From Cryobacterium sp. (GTDB lineage Bacteria > Actinomycetota > Actinomycetes > Actinomycetales > Microbacteriaceae), in contig JAHBSS010000002.1 in the NCBI GenBank assembly GCA_019639015.1, positions 34,799 to 98,798 on the forward strand: DNA of 64,000 nucleotides. The letters are read 5' to 3'. Below the pieces are notes generated by a model. That model was not told the DNA's origin. It saw only the letters and a list, made by a program, of their open reading frames with translations, and did not search any database. This document shows positions 46,636 through 54,401 of this stretch, piece by piece (position 1 is the stretch's first letter; each line of letters begins with the position of its first letter). Position numbers and translations under genes: made by a program.

Positions 46636-47175
46636 TTACGGAGTGATCTCGGCTCTTAGAGCGCAAAACAGTTCGGCTTGCACCTTTGCGTCCTCCAGAG
46701 CGTTGTGATTCAGTTGAATGCCATTTAAGTATTTCGGTGAGAGATAGCGCAATGATGTGCCTTGCCAACTGCCATCGGTGACTGCTGCGCTGTAGGACTT
46801 AATGTCGAACGCGGAATGGCCAAATGGGTTGTATCCGAGGTAACGCCAGAAGTATTCGCACACGAACATCCAATCAAAAGCGGCATTGAAGCCGACAAAT
46901 ACGCACGTGTCGCCTTCCGGGCAAACCTCTTCCAACCAGTCGGAGAATCGCTGCATCGCCTCAGTAGGGTCGACGCCAGTTTTCGCAAGGCTTTCCATAC
47001 TTAGGCCAGAAACTTGCATTGCTTCGGGGGTGTGGTCGAGGCTGACTGGCTTTAGTTCAATGTAAAAGTCACGTTCCCGGTCCTCAAGCAAACAAGCACC
47101 AATTGAAAGTAGCGAGTAACGACTCGGATGAGGTCCGGCCGTTTCGACGTCGACGCTTACAAATACTTCTGCCAC
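46636..47175 (-). CDS. 3'-5' exonuclease, DnaQ/RNase T type
   Basis: A 179-residue DEDD exonuclease. Exo I VDVETAGPHPS gives the Asp-Glu pair near residues 9-11, Exo II is GFNAAFDWMF, and Exo III is LNHNALEDAKVQA with the His and Asp of a DEDDh enzyme. It acts on nucleic acid 3' ends; RNA or DNA cannot be told. It is the first gene of the minus-strand operon leading to the NTase-like protein and exonuclease VII, 29 bases upstream of the former. Confidence 0.87.
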   Translation of the reverse strand: MAEVFVSVDVETAGPHPSRYSLLSIGACLLEDRERDFYIELKPVSLDHTPEAMQVSGLSMESLAKTGVDPTEAMQRFSDWLEEVCPEGDTCVFVGFNAAFDWMFVCEYFWRYLGYNPFGHSAFDIKSYSAAVTDGSWQGTSLRYLSPKYLNGIQLNHNALEDAKVQAELFCALRAEITP

Positions 47176-47271
47176 AACTCACCTTCACCCAAATTTCTAC
47201 TTCCACGAGATTACGCGAATCCTTGGACCCTGCTCGCTATTCTCAGTTGCCGAACTATCTAGAATCATGGC

Positions 47272-47847
47272 ATGGCGAATTCTGACGAAAGACACCAAGC
47301 TGGTACAGGTGCTTCCGAACCGGAGCTTCCAGAGTTTGGGGAACTCGCCACTCCAGAAGAGCAAGCCCGCGCAAGATCACGCTACGGCGAGGCGAGGCCG
47401 GGAAATTCTCTGCCGAGCGCTTCACCGGCCCCAAAGCCGCAGCCCCGCCCCTCAAACGTTTCAATCCAGTCAAACCGGCAAGGTCGATTTGACCGCATGG
47501 CGACGATCTTTTTGCTGGCGGTCGAGCTCATGTTCATCGTCAGTAGTATTGGCGGCTATTTGAATCTGGGCGAAGCAATGTCCAAAGTGTTCGATCAACT
47601 TGGCATGACCGATTACTCACCTCCGGCATCCGCCTCAACTTGGGGAATTGCGGTGCTGTTGATTCAGTCGATTATTTGGATCGTGACTGCGGTGTGGGCA
47701 TATTCGAGGCTTTCCCAACTTAAGAGTGCTTGGTGGATACCTTTGGTTGGAGGAATCGTAAGCTTCTTGTCGTCAGTACTCGTGTTTGCAATCTTGATTT
47801 CAGGCGATCCAAGTGTTCAAGATTTCATCACGCATCAAGGAAGCTAA
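47272..47847 (+). CDS. DUF6264-like membrane protein
   Basis: A 191-residue protein with a long disordered, Pro/Ser-rich N-terminus (about residues 1-75, including PEFGELATPEEQ and PAPKPQPRP), then three to four hydrophobic helices between 76 and 175. The layout and the PEYGE-like N-terminal motif match DUF6264 proteins described mainly in Microbacteriaceae. It is divergent from the exonuclease operon and convergent with fba, five bases between stops. Function unknown. Confidence 0.72.
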   Translation: MANSDERHQAGTGASEPELPEFGELATPEEQARARSRYGEARPGNSLPSASPAPKPQPRPSNVSIQSNRQGRFDRMATIFLLAVELMFIVSSIGGYLNLGEAMSKVFDQLGMTDYSPPASASTWGIAVLLIQSIIWIVTAVWAYSRLSQLKSAWWIPLVGGIVSFLSSVLVFAILISGDPSVQDFITHQGS

Positions 47848-47852
47848 AGCAG

Positions 47853-48884
47853 CTAGCCCGCGCTAATTGACTGCCCCGCTGAACCTAGTTGGTTTGTGGA
47901 CTGAACAACTCTCGCCGCCATTGCTGATTCGGCAACTTTGCCCCAAGCCCTCGGATCGTACTGCTTCTTCACTCCAACACCGCCGTCAACTCGAATGACC
48001 CCGTCGTAGTTTTTGAGCATGTAGTCGGCGACCGAACGAGTGAATGCATATTGCGTGTCGGTATCGACGTTCATTTTGACAACACCGTTGCGTACCGCTG
48101 TCGCAATTTCTTCGTCACTCGAACCGGACCCGCCGTGGAATACCAAATACAGCGGGTTCGGTCCGGTACCAAACTTCTTCGCTATGCCAGCTTGAATTTC
48201 AGCGAGCAACTCGGGACGTAGCTTCACATTTCCCGGTGCGTAAACTCCGTGAACATTGCCAAACGTCAAAGCCGCAATGTACCGTCCGTTTTCCCCCAGC
48301 CCTAGAGCTTCGACCGTCTGGATGCCGTCTTCAACCGTCGTATACAAGTGCTCATTGATTTCGTGGCTAACTCCGTCTTCTTCGCCGCCTACAACACCGA
48401 TCTCAACCTCAAGTATTGAGTGGATCGCTTTCATCCGAGGCAAGAGCGACTTAGCTATTTCGAGGTTCTCTTTCAACGTGACCGAAGATCCATCCCACAT
48501 GTGAGATTGGAAAATCGGCTCTCCTCCCGCCTTCACGCGCTCTTCGGAAGCCTCGATTAGCGGAAGTACGAAACCCGGCAGGGCATCCTTTGGACAGTGG
48601 TCAGTGTGAAGCGCAACCGTAATCGGATAGTTCTTGGCAACCTCAGTCGCGTATTGCGCGAATGCGATCGCTCCTGACGCTCTGGCCTTAACACTTTGGC
48701 CGGCAAAATAGTCGGCGCCACCGGTTGAAACTTGCAGGATTCCGTCTGAACCTGCCTCAGCGAAGCCTTGCAAAACCGCGTTCACAGTTTGTGAAGAAGA
48801 AACGTTGATCGCCGGATACGCGAAGCCGTGCTTTTTCGCTTTGTCGAGCATCTCGGCGTACTGTTCTGGGGTTGCAATTGGCAT
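47853..48884 (-). CDS. fba: Class II fructose-bisphosphate aldolase
   Basis: A 343-residue zinc-dependent aldolase of glycolysis and gluconeogenesis. The zinc ligands and catalytic Asp are in VALHTDHCPKD, FQSHMWDGSS holds substrate contacts, and the phosphate-binding loop is FHGGSGSSDEEI, with MNVDTDTQYAFTR near the end. ATG 48884 follows AAGGAGCC. It is divergent from glpX, the FBPase gene, so opposite steps at fructose 1,6-bisphosphate are encoded side by side with a 168-base shared control region. Confidence 0.95.
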   Translation of the reverse strand: MPIATPEQYAEMLDKAKKHGFAYPAINVSSSQTVNAVLQGFAEAGSDGILQVSTGGADYFAGQSVKARASGAIAFAQYATEVAKNYPITVALHTDHCPKDALPGFVLPLIEASEERVKAGGEPIFQSHMWDGSSVTLKENLEIAKSLLPRMKAIHSILEVEIGVVGGEEDGVSHEINEHLYTTVEDGIQTVEALGLGENGRYIAALTFGNVHGVYAPGNVKLRPELLAEIQAGIAKKFGTGPNPLYLVFHGGSGSSDEEIATAVRNGVVKMNVDTDTQYAFTRSVADYMLKNYDGVIRVDGGVGVKKQYDPRAWGKVAESAMAARVVQSTNQLGSAGQSISAG

Positions 48885-49052
48885 TTCGGCTCCTTGAAGG
48901 CTGGCTACAAATTGAGTCTATTCAGTCGTAAGCGGCGGTGTTTGAGCGGCCGGACTGAAATCGAGACTCAAATGTAGCAAGAACTTAAGAAGCCGCTTTC
49001 TTTCCGCCTATGCGACCCGCAATCCTTAGGATCACCTCAATATGGTGGAATC

Positions 49053-50039
49053 GTGAACACTGATACCGCCCCACTAATGTTGCAACCCGACCGAAACCTC
49101 GCAATGGAGTTGGTGAGGGCCACGGAAGCCGCAGCAATCCGTGCTTGGCCTTTCATCGGTAGGGGCGACAAGAACGCCGCAGATGGTGCCGCGGTCGATG
49201 CCATGCGCAAGTTCTTGGGAACCGTGAACTTTGACGGAGTCATCGTTATTGGTGAAGGGGAAAAAGACAAGGCGCCGATGCTGTTCAACGGAGAGAAGGT
49301 CGGGAACGGTCGCGGGCCGGCTTGTGACATTGCAGTCGACCCGATAGACGGTACTTCATTGACCGCTGCCGGGCGACAGAACGCAATCTCAGTTATCGCG
49401 GTTTCTGATCGCGGTAGCATGCTTGACGCTTCATCGGTCTTCTACATGGACAAGATTGTTTGCGGACCGGAAGGCCACGGAGTGCTTGACCTTGATCGGC
49501 CAATCGGGGACAACATCCGTGCTCTCGCGAAAGCTAAAGGTAAACCTGTTGGTGAAATCACTGTTGCCGTATTGGACAGGCCAAGGCACGCGAAACTCAT
49601 CGAAGAAATCCGTGCCTCAGGTGCAGGCACGAGGCTCATGCTAGACGGTGACGTCGCAGGTGGCATCAATGCCGCGAGGTACGAGACGAGGATCGATCTT
49701 TGCGCCGGTATTGGAGGCAGCCCCGAGGGGATCACAACTGCTTGCGCGATCAAAGCACTCGGAGGATTCATGCAGGCAAGACTTGCGCCGGGTACTGATC
49801 AAGAAATTCAACGAGCGAAGGATGCTGGCCTTGACCTTGAAAAGGTCATGACCGTAGATGACATGGTTCGCGGCGATAATACGTTCTTTGTTGCAACAGG
49901 GGTGACCGATGGCGGTCTGGTTGACGGTGTGCGTCGAAAGGGTCCGATCATTAGAACCGAGAGCATCGTGCTTCGTTCCCGCTCTGGCACGATTCGTCGG
50001 GTGGTCGCAGAACACCTAGTCGAGAAATGGCTCGACTAG
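49053..50039 (+). CDS. glpX: Class II fructose-1,6-bisphosphatase
   Basis: A 328-residue GlpX-type phosphatase of gluconeogenesis. Metal-binding residues are in IGRGDKNAADGAAVDAMR, IVIGEGEKDKAPML and the DPIDGTSL-like VAVDPIDGTSLTA. The C-terminal half contains GGSPEGITTACAIKALGG. GTG start at 49053; a -10-like TTAGGAT lies about 30 bases upstream. The stop overlaps rmuC by four bases tail to tail. Intact. Confidence 0.95.
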   Translation: MNTDTAPLMLQPDRNLAMELVRATEAAAIRAWPFIGRGDKNAADGAAVDAMRKFLGTVNFDGVIVIGEGEKDKAPMLFNGEKVGNGRGPACDIAVDPIDGTSLTAAGRQNAISVIAVSDRGSMLDASSVFYMDKIVCGPEGHGVLDLDRPIGDNIRALAKAKGKPVGEITVAVLDRPRHAKLIEEIRASGAGTRLMLDGDVAGGINAARYETRIDLCAGIGGSPEGITTACAIKALGGFMQARLAPGTDQEIQRAKDAGLDLEKVMTVDDMVRGDNTFFVATGVTDGGLVDGVRRKGPIIRTESIVLRSRSGTIRRVVAEHLVEKWLD

Positions 50040-51328
50040 TCTTCTTCATTCGTGAGTTCGAATGCCGTCAATTGTCTGGGCGATTCTTCGATTCCGTCGA
50101 TGGTTCCTAGAACCTTTGACTCGTCAAGAGCGCTTAGTTTTCTTGCGCTTGGCAGCACGTTTCGCTCAAGCGATCCGACGAACGCGTTGTAGTCCTTGAC
50201 GCTTCGTTCTATCGATCTGCCCAACTTTTCCACATGTTCTGAAAGTTTTGAGAGTCTGCCGTAAAGCTCGCGACTCAAATCGAAAAGGAGTTTGGCATCC
50301 TCAGTTAGCACGTTCTGCTGCCAGGTATACGACACGGTTCTCAATACCGACCAGAGAGAGACGGGGGATGCCAAAGCAACTCTCTTTCCAAACGCGTAAT
50401 CCATGATCCCCGGGTCAGCCTCCATGGCACTTGAAACTAGCGATTCGCTAGGAATAAAGGCGATAACCATCTCTGGAGAAGAGTCAAGACCCGCGAAATA
50501 CTCCCTTGCCGCGAGAGCATCGATATGTGCCCGCAACGCCTTCACGTGTTGCTTTAGCAGTCGCTCTCGTCTTGCAGCTTCTTCACCGACTGCCGTAGCA
50601 GGGATCGCGCTCGCTTCAAGATAGGAATTGAATGGCACTTTTGCATCTACTGCAATGTTCTTGCCGCCTGGGAGGTGGACCACCATGTCGGGTCGGCCGG
50701 ATCCGGCATCCGAAGCGATGCTTTCTTGAACATCAAAGTCGACTCGCTCCAAAAGTCCAGCAGCTTCAACAACGTTTCGAAGTTGGGTCTCACCCCAGAC
50801 ACCCCTAGTGCTGTTGCTCTTGAGAGCCGCGGCAAGCGACTCCGCAGTACTACGCAAACGCTCCTCTGATTCGGCTGCACTCTTGAGTTGCTGAGTGAGT
50901 TCCCCATGTTGCTGTTGCCGTTGCGTTTCCAAGTCAGCAACCTTTGATTGCATGGTTCTCAGATTTTCCTGGACAGGGGTGAGCATTTGCAGAACTTTGC
51001 TTTCTGCTCGTTCTCGTTCGAGTTGGGCAAGTTGCTCAGACTTTTGACGATCTAGCAATTCTTGATGCTGATTCTGCATTGATTGCACTTGATCACGAAG
51101 TGCGTTTGCTGTGGCTTGCACTCCTGCCAGCTCGCTTGAAAGCGCAGCTTGCGCCTCTTGTTCAAGTGTTTTGAGTTCTGCAAGTTCAACCTCGTGTCGT
51201 GCTCGCAAAATCTCTGGGTCGTTGCCGCCTCGCCTCGCACTCATCAACTTGCCGAAAAGCCAGCCAATGAGTGCACCTACAACAAGGCCGCCGCCAATTC
51301 CGACAGCAAGTGCAATTACTGGATCCAT
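50036..51328 (-). CDS. rmuC: DNA recombination protein RmuC
   Basis: A 430-residue RmuC. One N-terminal transmembrane helix (about residues 4-29) precedes a long coiled coil (about 40-155, Gln/Glu/Leu rich) and the RmuC nuclease-like domain (about 160-400) with STRGVWGETQLRNVVEAAGL, GRPDMVVHLPGGKNIAVDAKVPF and VIAFIPSESLV. The AVDAKVPF segment is the family's PD-(D/E)XK-type core. It limits DNA inversions at short repeats in E. coli. ATG start, complete. Confidence 0.93.
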   Translation of the reverse strand: MDPVIALAVGIGGGLVVGALIGWLFGKLMSARRGGNDPEILRARHEVELAELKTLEQEAQAALSSELAGVQATANALRDQVQSMQNQHQELLDRQKSEQLAQLERERAESKVLQMLTPVQENLRTMQSKVADLETQRQQQHGELTQQLKSAAESEERLRSTAESLAAALKSNSTRGVWGETQLRNVVEAAGLLERVDFDVQESIASDAGSGRPDMVVHLPGGKNIAVDAKVPFNSYLEASAIPATAVGEEAARRERLLKQHVKALRAHIDALAAREYFAGLDSSPEMVIAFIPSESLVSSAMEADPGIMDYAFGKRVALASPVSLWSVLRTVSYTWQQNVLTEDAKLLFDLSRELYGRLSKLSEHVEKLGRSIERSVKDYNAFVGSLERNVLPSARKLSALDESKVLGTIDGIEESPRQLTAFELTNEED

Positions 51329-51371
51329 ATTGAGAGCATTTCAGCAACAACCGACAGTTGATTAGTACCGG

Positions 51372-51989
51372 CTAACCAAGGGCCATGCTCCGATGAGTTT
51401 CTGCCTCGACAGCTTTTGCGGCTGTACCGATCTTTCGCACTTGTTGGCTTGTTATTCGAGCCAAGTGTGAAATATCGCTTGCATCGTGCCTTCGGGCAGC
51501 GTGCACAATGATTGCGGCGCAAGCTTGAGCATCTGCCAGAGCGTTGTGGTGCGCGAAGTCTTCGAATCCCGCAGCCATTGCAGCAACAGGTAATCGGTAT
51601 GAATCAAGATGGTAGGTGCGCCGTGCCACGAGAAGGCTACAAATGTAGCTGAAGTCTGGGCAGTCAATGTGGCTCGCTTCGCAAGCGGCGGAAATGACAC
51701 CCATATCAAATCCTGCGTTGTGTGCCACTAAGACATCACCTTCGGTGAAGTTCACTAGGTCGGGGAGTTGCTCACTCCAAAACGCAGCTTCGGCAACATC
51801 CGGCGCCATGATTCCGTGGATGCGAGTGTTCCACTCGTTGAACGCATCGAAGCCAAGTGGCGGATGAATGAGCCAAGAAGTCTCGTCTACAACGTTTCCG
51901 TCGCGAACCTTCACAAGCCCGACCGAGCAAGCAGAAGCGGAATGGGAGTTGGCTGTTTCGAAATCGATCGCCGTGAAATCCAATCCCAT
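51372..51989 (-). CDS. Exonuclease, DNA polymerase III epsilon-like
   Basis: A 205-residue DEDDh exonuclease. Exo I is FTAIDFETANSHSAS near residues 5-19, Exo II VAHNAGFDMGV, and Exo III AHHNALADAQACAAI. The rest contains FSYICSLLVARRTYHLDSYRLP. Such stand-alone epsilon-like proteins are common in actinobacteria, with roles in DNA or RNA trimming rather than replication proofreading. It is a separate paralogue of the exonuclease at 46636-47175. Divergent from psuG. Confidence 0.87.
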   Translation of the reverse strand: MGLDFTAIDFETANSHSASACSVGLVKVRDGNVVDETSWLIHPPLGFDAFNEWNTRIHGIMAPDVAEAAFWSEQLPDLVNFTEGDVLVAHNAGFDMGVISAACEASHIDCPDFSYICSLLVARRTYHLDSYRLPVAAMAAGFEDFAHHNALADAQACAAIIVHAARRHDASDISHLARITSQQVRKIGTAAKAVEAETHRSMALG

Positions 51990-52141
51990 TTAGGAATCGT
52001 CCCACTCTCCACCGACTTAATGTTTCGCCACGCCCGACGTGTCACGACTTGTTCGGATTTTTGATTCGATTTCGGCAAGTTGTAGCGCGACCCAAGTCGG
52101 CTTAGGTTTGAGTGGTATCGATCAGGATCAAGGGATGCGAA

Positions 52142-53053
52142 ATGCAAACACAAATTCACGTTTCAGCAGAAGTTTCGGAAGCACTCTCGACCGGGCGGCC
52201 GGTGCTTGCGCTAGAGTCAACGATTTTCACTCACGGATTGCCGCGCCCAAGAAACGTTGAAGTCGCCCGCGAAGCCGAAGCGAACTTGCGCTCAAGTGGA
52301 GTTACACCGGCGACGATCGGTGTTGTTGATGGGGTGCCAACGATTGGAATGTCGGATGCCGAAATCGCCCGACTTTCGGACGACGACTCCGTTGTAAAGG
52401 TGAGCCTTCGCGATTTGCCGATAGCCGCAGCGAAAAAGTTGAACGGCGGAACGACTGTAGCCGCGACCGCCTATCTTGCCCACTTGGCTGGAGTGAAAGT
52501 GTTTTCGACTGGTGGCCTCGGTGGAGTACACCGCGGCGCTTCCGAAACGTTTGACGAGTCAGCGGATCTTGGCACTCTCGCAAGCGTGCCGATCGTAGTA
52601 ATTAGCGCGGGCGTGAAGTCGATTCTGGACATCCCGCTAACCCTTGAGCGGCTTGAGACCTTGAACGTTCCGGTCGTCGGCTACAAGACGACAAATTATC
52701 CGGGCTTTTTTGTTTCGGACTCGGGATACGACATCGAGTACTCGGCTGACTCTCCGGAGGAGATCGCCGCAATCGCTCACAGCCGAGACGAGCTTGGATT
52801 GCACTCGACGTTACTTGTCGCAAACCCTGTCGCGGCTGACAAGCAACTTGATCCGAAAGTACACGCCACCGTTCTTGCTGAGGCGATCGAGGCATCCCAC
52901 AAAGAGGGTATTCACGGCAACGACACGACACCGTTCTTGCTCGACTACATTCAACGTGCAACAAACGGCCAAAGCCTCGAAGTGAATATCGAGGTGTATC
53001 GCGGAAACGTTGCGCTAGGCGGCAAGATCGCGGCGGCCCTGCTCAATGCGTGA
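52142..53053 (+). CDS. psuG: Pseudouridine-5'-phosphate glycosidase
   Basis: A 303-residue PsuG that reversibly splits pseudouridine 5'-phosphate into uracil and ribose 5-phosphate. Typical features are LESTIFTHGLPRPRN near the N-terminus, GVVDGVPTIGM, the catalytic-Lys strand NGGTTVAATAYLAHLAG, FSTGGLGGVHRGA with active-site residues, and GNDTTPFLLDYI. ATG 52142 is preferred over an ATG ten codons earlier, since AAGGGA lies upstream and the family begins close to this point. No psuK kinase gene is adjacent. ychF follows 33 bases later. Confidence 0.93.
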   Translation: MQTQIHVSAEVSEALSTGRPVLALESTIFTHGLPRPRNVEVAREAEANLRSSGVTPATIGVVDGVPTIGMSDAEIARLSDDDSVVKVSLRDLPIAAAKKLNGGTTVAATAYLAHLAGVKVFSTGGLGGVHRGASETFDESADLGTLASVPIVVISAGVKSILDIPLTLERLETLNVPVVGYKTTNYPGFFVSDSGYDIEYSADSPEEIAAIAHSRDELGLHSTLLVANPVAADKQLDPKVHATVLAEAIEASHKEGIHGNDTTPFLLDYIQRATNGQSLEVNIEVYRGNVALGGKIAAALLNA

Positions 53054-53086
53054 ACCCTTGGGTTTCGACCGTTACGCTTTAACCCC

Positions 53087-54160
53087 GTGGCCCTAACCAT
53101 CGCTATTGTCGGACTTCCGAACGCCGGCAAGTCGACCCTGTTCAACGCGCTCACTCGCAACCAAGTGCTTGCCGCGAATTACCCGTTCGCGACTATCGAA
53201 CCGAATATCGGAGTCGTGAATCTGCCGGACGCGCGACTGAACGTGCTTGCTGAACTCTTTAAGAGCGAGAAGATTCTGCCCGCGCCAGTGTCGTTTGTAG
53301 ACATCGCCGGCATTGTCAAGGGCGCGAGTGAAGGGGAGGGGCTAGGCAATAAGTTTTTGGCCAACATTCGTGAAGCGGATGCGATCGCAGTTGTTAGTCG
53401 CGGCTTCGCTGACCCGGACGTCATCCACGTTGACGGTCGAGTGGATGCCAAGGCCGATCTCGAAACGATCCACACCGAATTGGTGCTCGCCGACTTGCAG
53501 ACCCTTGAGAAGGCAATCGAGAGGTACGAGAAGGAACTTCGCGGTCGAAAGATTGAGCCAGCCGTGCTTGAAACCGCTAAAGCTGCGGCCGAGTGGTTGA
53601 ATCAAGGAAAGCCGTTATCCGCCAACACTTCGCTCGACTTGTCGCTCATCCGCGAGTTGGGTCTGTTGACATCGAAGCCCATGCTTTACGTCTTCAATGT
53701 CGATGACACGGTCTTGGCGGATGCTTCAGCGAAGAGTGCATTGGCTAGCCTCGTGGCACCAGCGAAAGCAATCTTCCTCGACGCAAAACTTGAAAGCGAA
53801 CTCATCGATTTGGATCCAGCGGATGCCGCAGAACTCCTTGCCTCGACCGGCCAAGAAGAAAGTGGCCTCGACCAACTCGCCAGAATCGGGTTCGATGTCC
53901 TTGGCTTGCAAACCTATCTGACCGCTGGCCCCAAGGAAGCGCGAGCCTGGACGATCCACAAGGGTTGGAAAGCCCCGCAAGCCGCTGGCGTCATCCACAC
54001 AGATTTCGAAAAGGGCTTCATCAAAGCCGAGGTAATCTCTTTCGACGACCTAGTCGATTCCGGTTCGGTCGTCGAAGCCCGCGCTCGCGGCAAAGCCCGC
54101 ATGGAAGGCAAAGACTACGTCATGCAGGATGGTGACGTCGTGGAGTTCCGCCACAGTTAG
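53087..54160 (+). CDS. ychF: Redox-regulated ATPase YchF (Obg-like)
   Basis: A 357-residue OLA1/YchF ATPase that binds ribosomes and takes part in stress responses. G1 GLPNAGKSTLFNALT, G3-like DIAGIVKGASEGEGLGN and an NxxE-type G4 in LYVFNVDD are present, with a coiled coil and the C-terminal TGS domain (TIHKGWKAPQAAGVIHTDFEKGFI, MEGKDYVMQDGDV). It ends in FRHS, whereas the usual ending in many bacteria is FRFNV; that ending appears on a fragment 2.7 kb downstream. GTG start. Its 3' end is the apparent insertion point of the accessory region. Confidence 0.94.
   Translation: MALTIAIVGLPNAGKSTLFNALTRNQVLAANYPFATIEPNIGVVNLPDARLNVLAELFKSEKILPAPVSFVDIAGIVKGASEGEGLGNKFLANIREADAIAVVSRGFADPDVIHVDGRVDAKADLETIHTELVLADLQTLEKAIERYEKELRGRKIEPAVLETAKAAAEWLNQGKPLSANTSLDLSLIRELGLLTSKPMLYVFNVDDTVLADASAKSALASLVAPAKAIFLDAKLESELIDLDPADAAELLASTGQEESGLDQLARIGFDVLGLQTYLTAGPKEARAWTIHKGWKAPQAAGVIHTDFEKGFIKAEVISFDDLVDSGSVVEARARGKARMEGKDYVMQDGDVVEFRHS
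54102..54160 (+). repeat. ychF 3' end, reference copy of the tail repeat
   Basis: The last 59 bases of ychF encode MEGKDYVMQDGDVVEFRHS. Related segments recur at about 56846-56888 and 60566-60626, and an upstream ychF segment (around 53934-53968) recurs at 59789-59823. This is the left boundary of the accessory region. Confidence 0.85.
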
Positions 54161-54267
54161 ACATTTGGATGACGCCGTTTCGCTAGAGATGCGAAGGGCC
54201 TCGAAGGTGACCTGCGCACTATTCACGAAAGGGCTCATCGGAGCGGGACCATGACTGGCCTAAGGCT

Positions 54268-54292
54268 AGCCGGTGAACGTCGCTCACCGGTT
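54268..54292 (+). terminator. Hairpins in the gap after ychF
   Basis: CCGGTGA (54270-54276) pairs with TCACCGG (54284-54290) over seven bases, extendable by two pairs, and a second stem GCGGGG/CCCCGC lies near 54320-54342. Neither has a T-run. They may end ychF or the convergent 799-codon gene. The rest of the 240-base gap shows no gene. Confidence 0.4.
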
Positions 54293-54401
54293 GAAGACTA
54301 ATTCCAAAACTAACGACGCGGGGCAAGAGCTGTACCCCGCTGTCGCCTGCCAATTCGGGGTCCAATTCCTTGACTGGTTCAGAGTTGGGTCGAGGAGGTT
54401 G

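Noticed and set aside
54300-54400. tRNA or tRNA remnant after ychF
   Set aside because: A GGTCCAATTCC stretch recalls a T loop, but no acceptor or anticodon arms can be drawn.
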